Assembly: GCA_023374045.1 (NCBI GenBank)
Contig: CM041776.1
Coordinates: 136,713,296 to 136,777,295 of the forward strand
Source: Limonium bicolor
Taxonomy: Eukaryota; Streptophyta; Magnoliopsida; Caryophyllales; Plumbaginaceae
DNA length: 64,000 nucleotides
Direction: 5' to 3'
Positions 21,721-32,282 of this stretch are shown here, piece by piece. The stretch's first letter is position 1. The number at the start of each line of letters is the position of its first letter. The position numbers and the translations under genes are program-made. Under the pieces are notes generated by a model. The model saw nothing but the letters and a program-made list of their open reading frames with translations, was not told the DNA's origin and ran no database searches.

Positions 21721-21895
21721 CTCTGAGCTACCTGAGTGGGCTAACTCCAAAATCAAGGAAGTCAGTCGAGATCACGATGATCTTCGCACAAAGGTAGAAC
21801 AACTCTCTCAAGAGATTGTCAATCTGCGATCCGGAGTTGGATCCACTCAATCCAAGCCCAAGTGGCAAAAAGGTAAGTTCGATATCCCCAAAAAT

Positions 21896-22153
21896 ATGTC
21901 CAAATCCAACAATAAAGCCAAGCAACGTCAACAAAAAGAAAATTTTGACTCTTGGTGGAAAGGGCAGCAGAAATACGTTAATCTTCCTCCCACTAAGATT
22001 TGTGATTACTGCGGGAGCCTTGGACATAGGGACAGTGCTTGTGATAAATTGAATAAAGATCTTTCGTTCAATCTCAAACGAGTCAGATTGATTATTAAAG
22101 CCAGAGAAGAGTTGAAAAAATTAGGCTCGAAAAGGGAACCCAAGTACATCTAG
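21896..22153 (+). pseudogene. S1 Gag second zinc knuckle, just upstream of protease
   Basis: CDYCGSLGHRDSAC at 22001-22042 fits Cys-X2-Cys-X4-His-X4-Cys. It is followed by a basic helix. The TAG at 22151-22153 sits in the linker to the protease (VPKSNK follows it). Confidence 0.8.
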
Positions 22154-22189
22154 GTTCCCAAGTCTAACAAATGATCTTATGTTTTGTAG

Positions 22190-22654
22190 GTGAAGGCGAA
22201 TGAAGACTACTGGTACTTAGATATTGGATGCTCTCGTCACATGACTGGAGATACAAATCAATTCAATTCGCTTTAATCGTACAAAGGAGGTAAGGTTACT
22301 TTTGGAAACAACAACCAAGGTGAAATCGTGGGAGTAGGATCTGTAGGTAACCCCTCTAGATTCAAAGTTGATGGAGTCTATCTGGTCACTGGACATCAAC
22401 ACAGTTTGTTAAGTATTTCTCAAATTTGTGATAGATTTAATTTGGTACTTTTCTCTTCTTCAGATTGTACAGTTTTTGATGAGCGTACAGGTTCTCTAAA
22501 TGCTATTGGATGCAGAGAAAGAAATCTCTACAAAATGTGCTTAAATTCAATCAATCCAGATGATCAAGTCTGTATAAATGTGCTTTCCAAAAATTCACTG
22601 TTGTGGCATTCCAGACTTGGTCACGCAAATCACCGGCTGCTGAATAAACTCTAA
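22190..22654 (+). pseudogene. S1 protease and GAG-pre-integrase segment
   Basis: The protease motif reads WYLDIGCSRHMTG at about 22211. The canonical catalytic triplet is Asp-Ser-Gly; here Ser is replaced by Ile, so the enzyme is expected to be dead. A stop at about 22276 follows. The segment LLWHSRLGHANHRLL near the end is the histidine part of the integrase zinc-binding domain. Confidence 0.88.
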
Positions 22655-22663
22655 AGTAAGGAT

Positions 22664-23420
22664 TTGGTGATTGGTTTACCCGATACAAACTTTGACACAG
22701 ACTCTGTCTGTGAAGCGTGCATAAAAGGTAAACACACCCGGTCATCCTTCAAAAGTAAGTTAACTCTCTCTACTAGCTCTCCGTTGGAATTGCTCCACAT
22801 GGATCTAGTTGGCCCCATGCGTACTCAAAGTAGAAGTGGTAAGAGGTATATCTTGGTCATAGTCGTTGATTATTCTAGGTGGACTTGGGTCATCTTTTTG
22901 TCTGCTAAGGATGAAACCTTTACGGAGTTTCTCATTTACATTAAAAACCCTAAGAACAGACCAGGGCACTGAATTTTGCAACAAGTCGTTTGATGAGTTT
23001 TGCAGGGATAACGGAGTCGATCACCAAGTCTCATCCGCATGCACTCTAGAGCAGAACGAAGTCGTTGAATGAAAGAATAGGACCTTGGTTGAAATGGCGC
23101 GTACCATGCTTATTGATAGTCAACTAACACCATCATACTGGGTAGAGGCTATTAATACAGCATGCTATGTGTTAAATCGCGCCTTGATCCACCCATTTCT
23201 TCACAAGACACCCTAAGAACTTCTCCGTCAACGCAAACCAAATCTTATTCATCTCAGGCGTTTCAGGTGTAAGTGCTATATACATAATAATGGTAAGGAC
23301 AACTTGGGTAAGTTCTCTCCCAAGAGTGATGAAGGAATATTTCTTGGCTACTCTTCTAAAAGCAAAGCTTATCGTGTTATCAATCTAAGAACTCAATGTT
23401 TAGAAGAGAGTCCTCATGGC
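22664..23420 (+). pseudogene. S1 integrase
   Basis: VCEACIKGKHTRS supplies the cysteines of the zinc domain. The core has LLHMDLVGPM (first Asp) and RTDQGTEF (second Asp). Between them, around 22945-22960, about 15-20 residues expected in the family are missing and the frame shifts, so a small deletion is likely. The third catalytic Glu is in EQNEVVE at about 23065, immediately before a TGA (23070-23072) that stands where Arg is usual. The tail GIFLGYSSKSKAYRV is the normal copia integrase C-terminal motif. Confidence 0.88.
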
Positions 23421-23858
23421 AGGTTCGATGAGTCTCACAACGTGGGCTCATCTTCCGATCAACTTGACTTTGCTCCAGACGATTTTCATACTGATCCATA
23501 CTTCATCACCGTCCCTATAACCAGACTGCAAGACTCCCAGTCCATCACACTTGATGACTCCCCAGGAAAGAAAAGCAATACATCAGACTCCACTGACTCC
23601 GACAATAACTCCGAAACACCCCTATCTCAAAACTTAAACTTTGACTCTTCTGACAAAGACACACCCCCTCCTGCTTCACATCGACAGTTCCAATAAAAAT
23701 TAGCTCATCCTCCTGAAAACATAATATCCAACTCAAATTCAGGTGTTCAAACACGCTTTCAAGCTATGCAAAACCTATGTGCCTTTGGTGCCTTCCTTTC
23801 CAGCACCAAACTGCGAAATGTCAAAGAGGCACTTCTTGATAGTGATTAGGTCATTGCT

Positions 23859-24598
23859 ATGCAGGAGGAACTAAATTCCCTTCAAAGACATGTTGTTTGG
23901 GAGTTAGTCCCTCGACCAACACATCAACAAACCATTGGTACTCGTTGGGTGTTTCGTAATAAACTTGATGATGTAGGACAAGTTTTCAGGAATAAAGCTC
24001 GTTTGGTTGTTCAGGGCTACAATCAAGAAGAAGGGATTGATTATGATGAAACCTTCGCACCTATAGCTCGTCTTGAAGCTATTTGCATGTTAATTGTGTT
24101 TGCTACATTCAAAGGTTTTACATTATATCAAATGGACGTCAAGATGGCCTTCCTTCATGGCTATATTGATAGAGAAGTATATGTCGAGCAACCCCCAGGG
24201 TTCACAAACTTCGTCCATCCCGACTACGTCTACAAGCTGTGTAAGGCCCTTTACGGACTGAAATAGCCTCCGCGAGCTTGGTATGAAAGACTCTACATAT
24301 CTCTTGCAAAATGGTTTCTCTAGAGGTAACGTGGATAAAACACTATTCATTCTTCATTCATGACATGACTTACTTCTGGTACAGATTTACGTTGATGATA
24401 TCATTTATGGTTCTACCAGTAACACCCTCTGTGACCATTTTGCTAATCTTATGAAGCAAGAGTTTTCCATGAATGAGTTAGGTGAGCTAAGTTCTTCTTA
24501 GGACTTCAAGTTCAACAGGAAAAGGAAGGGACTAAAATCCACCAACAAAAGTACATCAAGGAACTCCTTGACAAGTACAATCTCACAAATGTCAAGAG
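23859..24598 (+). pseudogene. S1 reverse transcriptase
   Basis: Typical copia RT blocks appear in order: WELVPRP, GTRWVFRNK, YDETFAPIARLEAI, LYQMDVKMAFLHG and KALYGLK. A TAG at 24264-24266 stands where Gln normally follows GLK. The catalytic box YVDDIIYGS is at 24388-24414 in a shifted frame, so RT is broken at least twice. Confidence 0.92.
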
Positions 24599-24599
24599 C

Positions 24600-25304
24600 A
24601 TGTCAACTCCAAGCTGCACATCTTCTAAACTTCATCTTGATGATGATGGAGTCGGTGTCAATGCCATAGAGTATAGAGGAATGGCAGGGTCCCTCTTGTA
24701 TCTGACTACCAGTCTCCCTAATATTCTCCACACAGTCTGTCTTTGCGCCCGCTTTCAGGCAGTGCCAGAGCAGTCTCACCTTAAAGCAGTCAAGGGTATC
24801 TTTCGATACCACAAAGGTACAAGTACACTCTATCTATGGTATCCTCAATCTCCTACTTTTACCTTATCTGGCTATAGTGACTCCGATTGGGCTGGTTCCC
24901 TCCAAGATCGAAAGAGTACTTCAGGTAATGCACAGTTCTTGGGTCTTTGTCTCGTTTCATGGTCCTCCAAAAAACAAAACTCTGTCGCACTCTCTACAGC
25001 GGAGGCAGAGTATGTCTCTGCTGCAGCCTGTTGCTCCCAACTTCTTTGGATGAAACAATAACTCCAAGACTGTCATGTTACCCAAGAACAGATCCCAATC
25101 TTTTGTGATAACAAAAGCACAATCAAAATATCCAAAAACCCACTCCAACACTCAAGAACCGAACACATTGAAATCCGTTTTCATTTCTTGAAGGACTGTG
25201 TTGAGAAAAAGCTTATTCAACTTGACTTTGTGCCAACAGAAGATCAACTTGCTGATATTTTCACTAAACCTCTTTCCACAGCACGATTTGAAGCACTTCG
25301 ATGA
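24600..25304 (+). pseudogene. S1 RNase H
   Basis: Copia RNase H landmarks run in order: YRGMAGSLLYLT, SDSDWAGSLQDRKST, SVALSTAEAEYVSAA, IFCDNKSTIKISKNP and ADIFTKPL, with the Asp and Glu catalytic residues visible. A TAA lies near 25060 and TGA at 25302 ends the Pol homology. Confidence 0.92.
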
Positions 25305-25655
25305 GCAATTGGATTGACTCCGTCTACCTAGGCGGTCGCATCTCCTTACCCCTACCGCAATCGTCAGCAGGTATACCCTTATGTCTCACTGAGTCTTTCT
25401 TTGTTTGTGAATGAATCTGTGAACTGTGTTTTTGCTTGAATAATTCTATGTACCTATCGCTAAACACACACGTCACCTATCCACACCCGCTCCGCATAAT
25501 CCTCGCCCTTGATCTCACGCCCCTACTTTTTCTCGCCTGACACACAGAAACACTGCAACTTCCGCTAGTTCTTTTCCGTCTTTATATTGCCTACCACTCT
25601 CCTCAGCCTCTCTCACTCACAATCCACTCTCACCCCAACCTAAACCTCCCTAACA
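25305..25655 (+). other. Spacer between S1 pol and env-like ORF
   Basis: No open frame of note. It is a C/T-rich stretch that leads into the ATG at 25656, and could hold the splice acceptor or internal promoter needed to express a downstream ORF; I see no decisive signal. Confidence 0.4.
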
Positions 25656-27300
25656 ATGGCGGGCATCAACTTTAATGGAATCAACATCCCAGCCAAAATT
25701 TTCCAAGACCCCCTTCGTCTTCAAGCATATCTTCAGTCTCTGGCAAACCCTAATCCTTCCCTACTCACTCGCCAACAAAAACCACCGCCGCCTCATCTCC
25801 CACACACTCCACTACACCACCGCATTCCACCCACGACACCTCCCAACAACCAACACCTCCATCCGCCACCAAGACTGACATTCTTGAAACCGATGTCGAA
25901 GACAACACCCCACTCCAAACAAAACCGCCGTCCCCACCAGCTCATCAACCAAACCCTATACCCGAAGACCCAGCCCACGAACCTCCACAAACTCAACCCA
26001 AAAAATCTTCAACACCCACTCCCCAAAAATCTCATGAAAAATCGGCAACCCCAACTCCTCCACCATCTTCAAAACCAAAACCCGCAAAAGAAAAGCGACA
26101 ACCACAACCCGTCCCATAGCTAAACGAGTCCTACGGTCTCTGTCAAGGTCCAACCAGCCACCTCAGGTTCTGGTGAGTCTTCTCCCGTCCAAGAGCTTCC
26201 AGCCAACACTCACGACACCTCTACCGGCACCACCTCCACAGGAACACAGAAGTCGCCCAGCCACAGCGCCGCAGTGCAAAGATCGATCCCTTCACACAAC
26301 GTTATATGTTTTCCGATCCTGCTGTGGAGAGAAACATTGTCAAGGGTAAATTTCTTGATTTTTCTTGGGCTCTGACTACTAATCTGGGAGAGTTGGTCAC
26401 AATGTTAGAAATTCAGGGGTGGAAACATCTCTTTTGTGAGGTCTGTGAGTGGTATCCGCAAGAGTCTCTTGACTTTTACCAAAACCTTGTCCTTAGAAAT
26501 GGTGCAGCGCAGTCCTTGGTAAACTCCACTCCCGTCTTTTTTGATCTTGAGAAACCGTCTAAAATTCTTGGAGACCCTTATACCGGTTTAAAGTTCTATG
26601 AAACAGGAATCCTTCCTGAAATTCCCGGTGTCCAACAAAACAAACTCTAACGCTTTTTCTCTTCCAAAAGAAAAGTGGGTTCCCTAATCCCCCGAGGTGA
26701 CCTTTCGATACTCCACAAACTTCTCCACATCCTTGTCACAAAAAATATTGTTCCAAGAAAGGAGGGAAATCAAATGGTCAACTGTTTGGACCTAGTTATC
26801 ATGTACTACATCATAAACCGTCACCCCCTCAATTTGGCCCACTTAATCCTCCATCATCTGGCCCAGTCTGTCGATATCCCAAAACACTCCCTTGGTTATG
26901 TGTTCTGGCTGCCCCGCATATTCAAATTCTTTTAGGTACCTCTGGTGACATCTACGCCAGAGTCTATCGAAGAGGCAGACACCTTCAATCTCCGCTATCT
27001 AAATTGGCTCACCTCAATCGACAAGTCCAAGTTGTTGCCTCCACCGTCAACTCCAACTATGGCTGGTCCTTTGACTTCTCATGAGGCAGTCCCTAACGAC
27101 ACTCTTTTGCAAATCTTGGAGAAGGTCGAGCGACTCCTCACATAGGCGGTAGAGCTGACTCAGAGCAACTCGCGGATGCTGGACAAACTCACTGGGATTG
27201 AGACAGCTGTGATGGCCATGTAGGACAACCTTCTTGACATTCATGCTACCATTTACCCCATCCCCAATCCTAGCTATGGTGTGTGTGTGGTGTTAGAACT
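25656..27300 (+). pseudogene. S1 env-like ORF (plant transposon protein domain plus coiled coil)
   Basis: The start is ATG 25656 (MAGINFNGIN), followed by a Pro-rich, frameshifted low-complexity tract to about 26120. From about 26306 an open frame has EIQGWKHLFCEV and WYPQESLDFYQNL, the pattern of the putative plant transposon protein domain found in Sirevirus env-like ORFs. It continues at 26675-26935 (LVIMYYIINRHPLNL) and ends in a heptad segment ILEKVERLLT ... LDKLTGIETAV at about 27095-27250, broken by two TAG codons. Known Sireviruses carry such ORFs after RNase H. No clear signal peptide or membrane span can be assigned in the decayed copy. Confidence 0.75.
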
Positions 27301-27739
27301 TAGGTTGTTTTTAAGTTCTAAACATTGTTTATTGGTTTGTTTGTGAATATTTTGAATGACTCCGTGTGACTAATAGGGCTTCCCTCTAATGAAAGCAAAA
27401 GGGGGAAGCGGTGAATCCCGTATGGTGTACGGGTAATTCTGTTGTTGTTTTTGGACTATTTTGAATTCCTGCTGCTAGACTGCGTGGATCTGTGATTAAC
27501 TGCTTACTCTATTATGCCCGTTAAAATGCCTACTTATCTGCTATTATTTGCCTGGAGTCTCTCAACGATTAAAGGGGAACTTCAATGGAGTCCCTGGACT
27601 CTAATATTTTATTGCTGCTATTAAGGGGGAACTTAGGCAGGGTCGGTTCCCCTAGTTCTTTGTGTTTTTTGTTCTTTTTCAGGATTAACTCAATCGGGAT
27701 TCAGGGAGGTTTGCTACCATCAACAACAAGGGGGGAAAC
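27301..27739 (+). other. S1 3' leader with four polypurine tracts
   Basis: AAAGCAAAAGGGGGAAG (27392), AAAGGGGAAC (27571), AAGGGGGAAC (27623) and AACAAGGGGGGAAAC (27725) are spaced through 350 bp; the last lies against the 3' LTR. Repeated PPT-like tracts upstream of the 3' LTR are a described Sirevirus feature. Confidence 0.8.
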
Positions 27740-28557
27740 TGTTGAGACATAGAGATGTTGCAGAGATATTCAATCTCCTCGACAAAGTCACTCGTCCTCG
27801 ACAAAACACAAAGAACGAGTTACGCACCAGAGTACAAGGAAGTCCACACAACTGAAGAAACTCCACAGACCCTTCCATGCCCTTGCGAAGATTAAGGAAC
27901 TGATTCACCAACACTACAACGCTCCAGCGGTCATGTCTCCACCCTAGTCGCATCCGAAATTCACGGCCCAAGTCATACTAGCACTACCTGAAGACGCTGC
28001 CCACTAAGTTAGTTCTGGCAATTTCGGAACTAACTCCTTCGACTTGTTACTCCTAGAACTAGTATAAATAAGTCATGTAATAGCTAGTTTCATTTTACTC
28101 TTTCATAGAGAAATATTCTAGAGGTTAGAGAGAGAGAATTACCTTTGTAAGCTAGAGAGAGAATTCATACCAATTCAGTTAGTACATCTAGATAGACTTT
28201 ACCTAGGAAGATCCTAGTTTTGCTACACTTACCATTGAGCTGATCAGAAAGTGTATTGGGTGAGTGAGTGGAAAATCACTAAGTAGATCCCTTCTACTTA
28301 GTGGGCATTTGTAAGTTATTTTGTTTTGACCAGAGAATAAAATAGCTTATTTGTGTATCTTGTTGAGCTCCACAAAGTCTTTCTATCTTTATAGCATTAC
28401 ACCGTTTAATTCCTTTAAGTCTTCTGCGCACTCAGTTCAATCAATTCTATTGAGTGTTTTTATGTCTTAAGTATTCTTGCGTACAAAGGTTGATTGAGTC
28501 AAACCATCTCATAGACTCACATGTTGAGTTGGTTTGAGTTAGCCACCCGATCCTATA
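27740..28557 (+). repeat. 3' LTR of S1
   Basis: 818 bp, TGTTGAGACATAG to CCGATCCTATA. The terminal CA has become TA. It is followed at 28558 by the TCCAC duplication and the resumed family C LTR. Confidence 0.92.
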
Positions 28558-29295
28558 TCCACACTTACCCAGATTATCTCTATTTTTTCTCTCGTACAGG
28601 CTTACTTACATATGGAATAAATGCAAGTATATATACACGGTTGTTAGGATGTAACTACCGTCATATTAATCCCTAGACTTCTAGTAGTCGACTACAACTT
28701 CGATTATTCACATAGCAGCCACACTAGACTTGCAGAGATTCTTCAACTTGATCCGGAGGCTTGAACCACGTTTTGCTTCATGGTTGGTCAAGTTGGCGGC
28801 AGCCCCCTTGATAGGTCGATCACCACTTGTGTGCCCCACTTGCCTGATTCTGTCTGGTTCATTAAATGCTCACAAATGCCCTATTCTAAATTCGTTTCGG
28901 CTATGTAAAGATTTTCATTTATAGCTTTGTTATCTTGTGCATTAATGAACTTCTCCTTTTGTCGTGAGCTTGTCGTGAACAAGTTGCCTAAGTGGATGTA
29001 TGTTCTTTATCTGAATGTGTCAATCCCTTGCAGTCATGTATCTTTGATTTTCATCTTTAAGCATGAGAGATATCTTCGTGTGGTGTCTGACTGGTTGTCT
29101 GTGCTAGAAGTTCTACGGAGCTCTCGCAGACAGGTGCCCTACTGGTTGGGCAAATGTCATGGATTGAGCGCGCTTGCAACCTTGCGTGCTAAGCCACTTA
29201 TTCACCTGTCTATCTGAATCATGAATCTTGACAAACGCATTAGATAGACAATACAAGGTTTGGTATCATCAAAACTGAAGGATCTTATCTTAACA

Positions 29296-29897
29296 GCCAT
29301 GCACACCCCCGGACTGCGGCGAGAATTAATTTTTTCAAACTTTTAGGGTTTTAACGGTACATGTCCGTGGCCCCGGACTTTTCAAAATTTTTGTTTTATA
29401 ATTGATTTGACTTTTCTGTATAACTAGGTTAAATGGGGTCCGTGGTCTCGGAAATTAGGTCCGTGGCTACGGACATAATTCAAATTTGACCTAATTCTGC
29501 CTCCAAAACCCTAGTTTAGGTAGTTTTAATTTCCACTTTAATTTTACTGTCAATAATATCAAAAATACAAAAAAATCAGAAACTTGCGCACTTAGGTTAA
29601 AACAACTTTGTAGTAAGCCGCAAATAACCTAAGTAGAGGAAAAACGACCTAGGAGGGGTAATGAAAGTAATTTGAACCCTAAATAAGTCGTATACCAAGC
29701 CCCCAAATTTGAACTCTCCTTTCCTAATTTAATCTAGGTCAAAATTAGGTGGTGACTCATAATAGGTTCCAGTGAGCTAACTTAAGATTTAATAATTAGT
29801 GTTATATGACATAGTTATTAATCTTAGCTAATAAGTGGACCTAGACTGATCATCATCAATTTATCACAATAGGATAGGGTTCAAAAATCGGGTCACA
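29296..29897 (+). repeat. 3' part of a family D (Tat/Ogre-like) 5' LTR
   Basis: Matches the reverse complement of about 37256-37860 in the complete solo LTR, including paired GTCCGTGGCC(A/C)CGGAC boxes at 29363 and 29439-29475. It ends GGGTTCAAAAATCGGGTCACA. Its left part was displaced by the family C element at 29295. Confidence 0.82.
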
Positions 29898-29900
29898 TAA

Positions 29901-29918
29901 TGGCTAACTCCTACTGGA
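29901..29918 (+). other. Primer binding site of element D
   Basis: TGGCTAACTCCTACTGGA, three bases after the LTR, resembles the TGGCGACTCC...CTGGGGA sites of Tat/Ogre elements (primed by tRNA-Arg in described cases) with a few changes. Confidence 0.6.
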
Positions 29919-30342
29919 GAAAAACTTTTAATATTAACTGTTTAATTTAAGAAGGGGGGCTTAACTCAAAAATTGTTTTTTTATGGCTTTTATTACATTG
30001 TTTGTTTACTTTCGTGCGTAATTTAATATTTGCACCTTTGCATCATATGGAAGCGAGGGTCCACGCAAGCCGACTTCACCTCGGGACCCGCCTTAGGGTC
30101 CCCTATCAGGAACTCGCACTTTTAAGGTGATGTGAATAAGTGGGGTAAAATAGGAGGATGTAGTCTAACCATATCCCCTTAATACCTGGGCTTTAGCCTC
30201 AAGCATTTTCCTGGAAGTGCCCTTACCTAGCCTTGTTTGGTCATTTAAAGACCCGACCATAGACGCACACCTTCAGGTGATGTGGACAAAGTGGGGAAGC
30301 CCAAAGAGAATAGCGTGCAAGCCCTATTCCTTTGTGGTGACC

Positions 30343-30996
30343 AAGGCCCATGCCCCAAGAACCTCTCCGGATCGATCCGTACCCGTTGGTCCAATTCGTC
30401 TAGTGAGGACATGTTGAACTTGTGTGAAACCTTGTTTTCTTGTGTGATCGGCCCACTATCAAGCCTAGAGATTGATAGGAACCTTCCCTACATCAACTCA
30501 AACCAACCCAAATTTGCGGCTTCATTGTTTGCGGCCCAAAGGCCCTATTTGGTTTGATATGTGAGACACTTGGGCTTTGGCCCAAAAGCCTAGACTTAGG
30601 TGATTTCTCTTTCAGCCCAATTTGAATTATCCAATTAGTTCTAGGCCCATAAAAAGAAGTCCACTTGAACTTGAAATAACTCACAAGTCCTAAAAATAAA
30701 TCTTGTTTCGGCTCAGCAACCATCTTCTCTAACCTAAAGAAAATTGGGCCCATTTATGATTTAGGGACCATTCCAGCCCATGTGCTTTACTTCAAAGCCC
30801 AAACACATTCCGGCCCACGGGCTCATTCTAGTCTAGGTAAACTTCTTATCCGGGCCTTGGCCCAAGACCCTAGATCTATGTGTCACCTTTTAGGCCCAAT
30901 CAAAGCCATCTATCTAGGTTTCGGCCCAAGTTCAAATTCAGGGTCCAAAAAAAATTACTCCAGCTCAAACGGCCCAGTTCTTACAATACTTAGGCC
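30343..30996. promoter_or_regulatory. Cluster of GGCCCA (site II) motifs in element D leader
   Basis: About 12 GGCCCA motifs occur within 650 bp, for example at 30343, 30451, 30532, 30580, 30643, 30806, 30857, 30891, 30923, 30969 and 30990. GGCCCA/TGGGCC is the site II element bound by plant TCP transcription factors. No ORF of interest lies here. Clustered motifs inside the leader could give internal promoter activity. Confidence 0.5.
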
Positions 30997-31146
30997 CACA
31001 CACCTTGTCTTTAACCCAAAATACATCCGGGTCCAAACATCTGCATTTCGGATCAAGTGTTCATTCTCTAGCCCAAACTTTGATCCAAACCCCTTTCTCT
31101 TGATTCAAGCTCTCATTGTTGGTTGACACCTCGAAAGCAGGTAAGC

Positions 31147-32282
31147 ATGGATGCCGAGTTAGCCGCCGCATAGCAAAGGTGCAAAGTCTTGGAGTCCATT
31201 ATCGAGGAATTGAGGAGTAAGGCTAATCTCCAGGAGACAAACCAACAAACTTCAGAAAAGCTTGCAGATGAAAATGTTAACTGCAGTTACATCGAAATTG
31301 ACTCCGCCAGGGCCCAGGATTCTCAAAAACTCATGTGGGGAAAGATATTTCGGATAATCAACTAGCCGTAGAGGTTAAAAAGGTTTTGAAAAGGATCGAG
31401 CGCATAGAGAAGACCAACAAACCAGCTGGCTTCGATTACTTCTCCATGGTGTCACATCCCGAAGTCGACCTCCCCCCCAAAGCTGAAACTGCCCACACTT
31501 GCCTTGTACAAAGGTTCCTCGGATCCACAAATTCATTTGGCTATGTTTGACCGGGAAATGTCCATCATCTGGCTCAACGACATGCAGAAAGCCAAAGTTT
31601 TTGCTCGCTATCTGGATGAAATTCCTCAACGTTGGTATCTCACTTAGAAAATGAATGTTAAGACCTATGAGGAGGTTTGGGAAGCCTTTCTACATCACTT
31701 TGAGTATGCTAGGAATGTTGAAGTCACCAGGTCAGATCGGACAAGCACTCGACAGAAAGACAATGAGTCCATGTCTGACTTCGTCAAGTGTTAGAGGAAA
31801 AAGGCTGCTGCCATGCCTACCAAAATGGACAAGCAAGAGCAAATCCACATGATAATTGAGAACATGTGAAAACAACACAGCCATGAGCTAAAATACATGT
31901 ACTTTCCGAGTTTCAACATGTTGATGGGACAAGTCAGTATCATAGAGGAAAAAAATCATAAGGAAGGGTTGGAGCTTGAGTGAATGTGGTTCAACAACCT
32001 AAAGCTCCGCAACAAAACTTTAGGACGGTACCCTTACTACACCAAGGCTCATCGCAAAGGGAATTCACCAACATTGGCCGAACACCAAGTCAGGCATTTG
32101 AAGAGCTTCAGAGGAAAAACTTGCTACAGCCCTTGGCCACTCGGCCAGGAACTACTCATTTGGGGAGACATCTTAATCAATTCTGCCCCTACCATCAGTT
32201 GCCTGGCCATCATGCTGACAATTGTCGAGCATTGAGGCACAAGATTCAAGACCTCCTCAAGCAAGGAGCCAAGTTTTTCTAA
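31147..32282 (+). pseudogene. Element D Gag (decayed)
   Basis: ATG 31147 (MDAELAAA) reaches a TAG after eight codons, in place of a probable Gln. Further stops lie near 31370, 31647, 31790, 31867 and 31980, with frame changes near 31330 and 31460. Recognisable are a coiled-coil start, KLPTLALYKGSSDPQIHLAM and the core segment ARYLDEIPQRWYL. The end carries CPYHQLPGHHADNC, a Cys-X2-His-X4-His-X4-Cys motif, then ALRHKIQDLLKQG. This is the Tat/Ogre Gag layout. The TAA at 32280 is the natural end of the homology. Confidence 0.85.

Larger units (their letters stand above)
19218..28557 (+). mobile_element. S1: Ty1/copia Sirevirus retrotransposon with env-like ORF
   Basis: This 9.34 kb element has LTRs at 19218-20037 and 27740-28557 and a perfect 5-bp duplication TCCAC at 19213-19217 and 28558-28562. 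Order on the + strand is Gag with two zinc knuckles and a coiled-coil spacer, protease, integrase, RT, RNase H, then a 2 kb env-like region and several polypurine tracts. Integrase before RT marks Ty1/copia; the long split Gag, the env-like ORF and repeated PPTs mark the Sirevirus genus. Every ORF has stops or small indels. Confidence 0.93.
19153..29295 (-). repeat. Right part of a family C copia LTR, split by S1
   Basis: 19153-19217 plus 28563-29295 match the right part of the intact family C LTR at 48221-49350, starting roughly 295 bp into it, and end in CTTAACA as that LTR does. The left part is missing because the LARD copy abuts at 19152. To the right is D-element LTR, not the PPT region seen next to the other C LTR, so this is either a 5' LTR edge or a solo LTR. 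The strand is assigned from the orientation of the intact copy. Confidence 0.8.
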
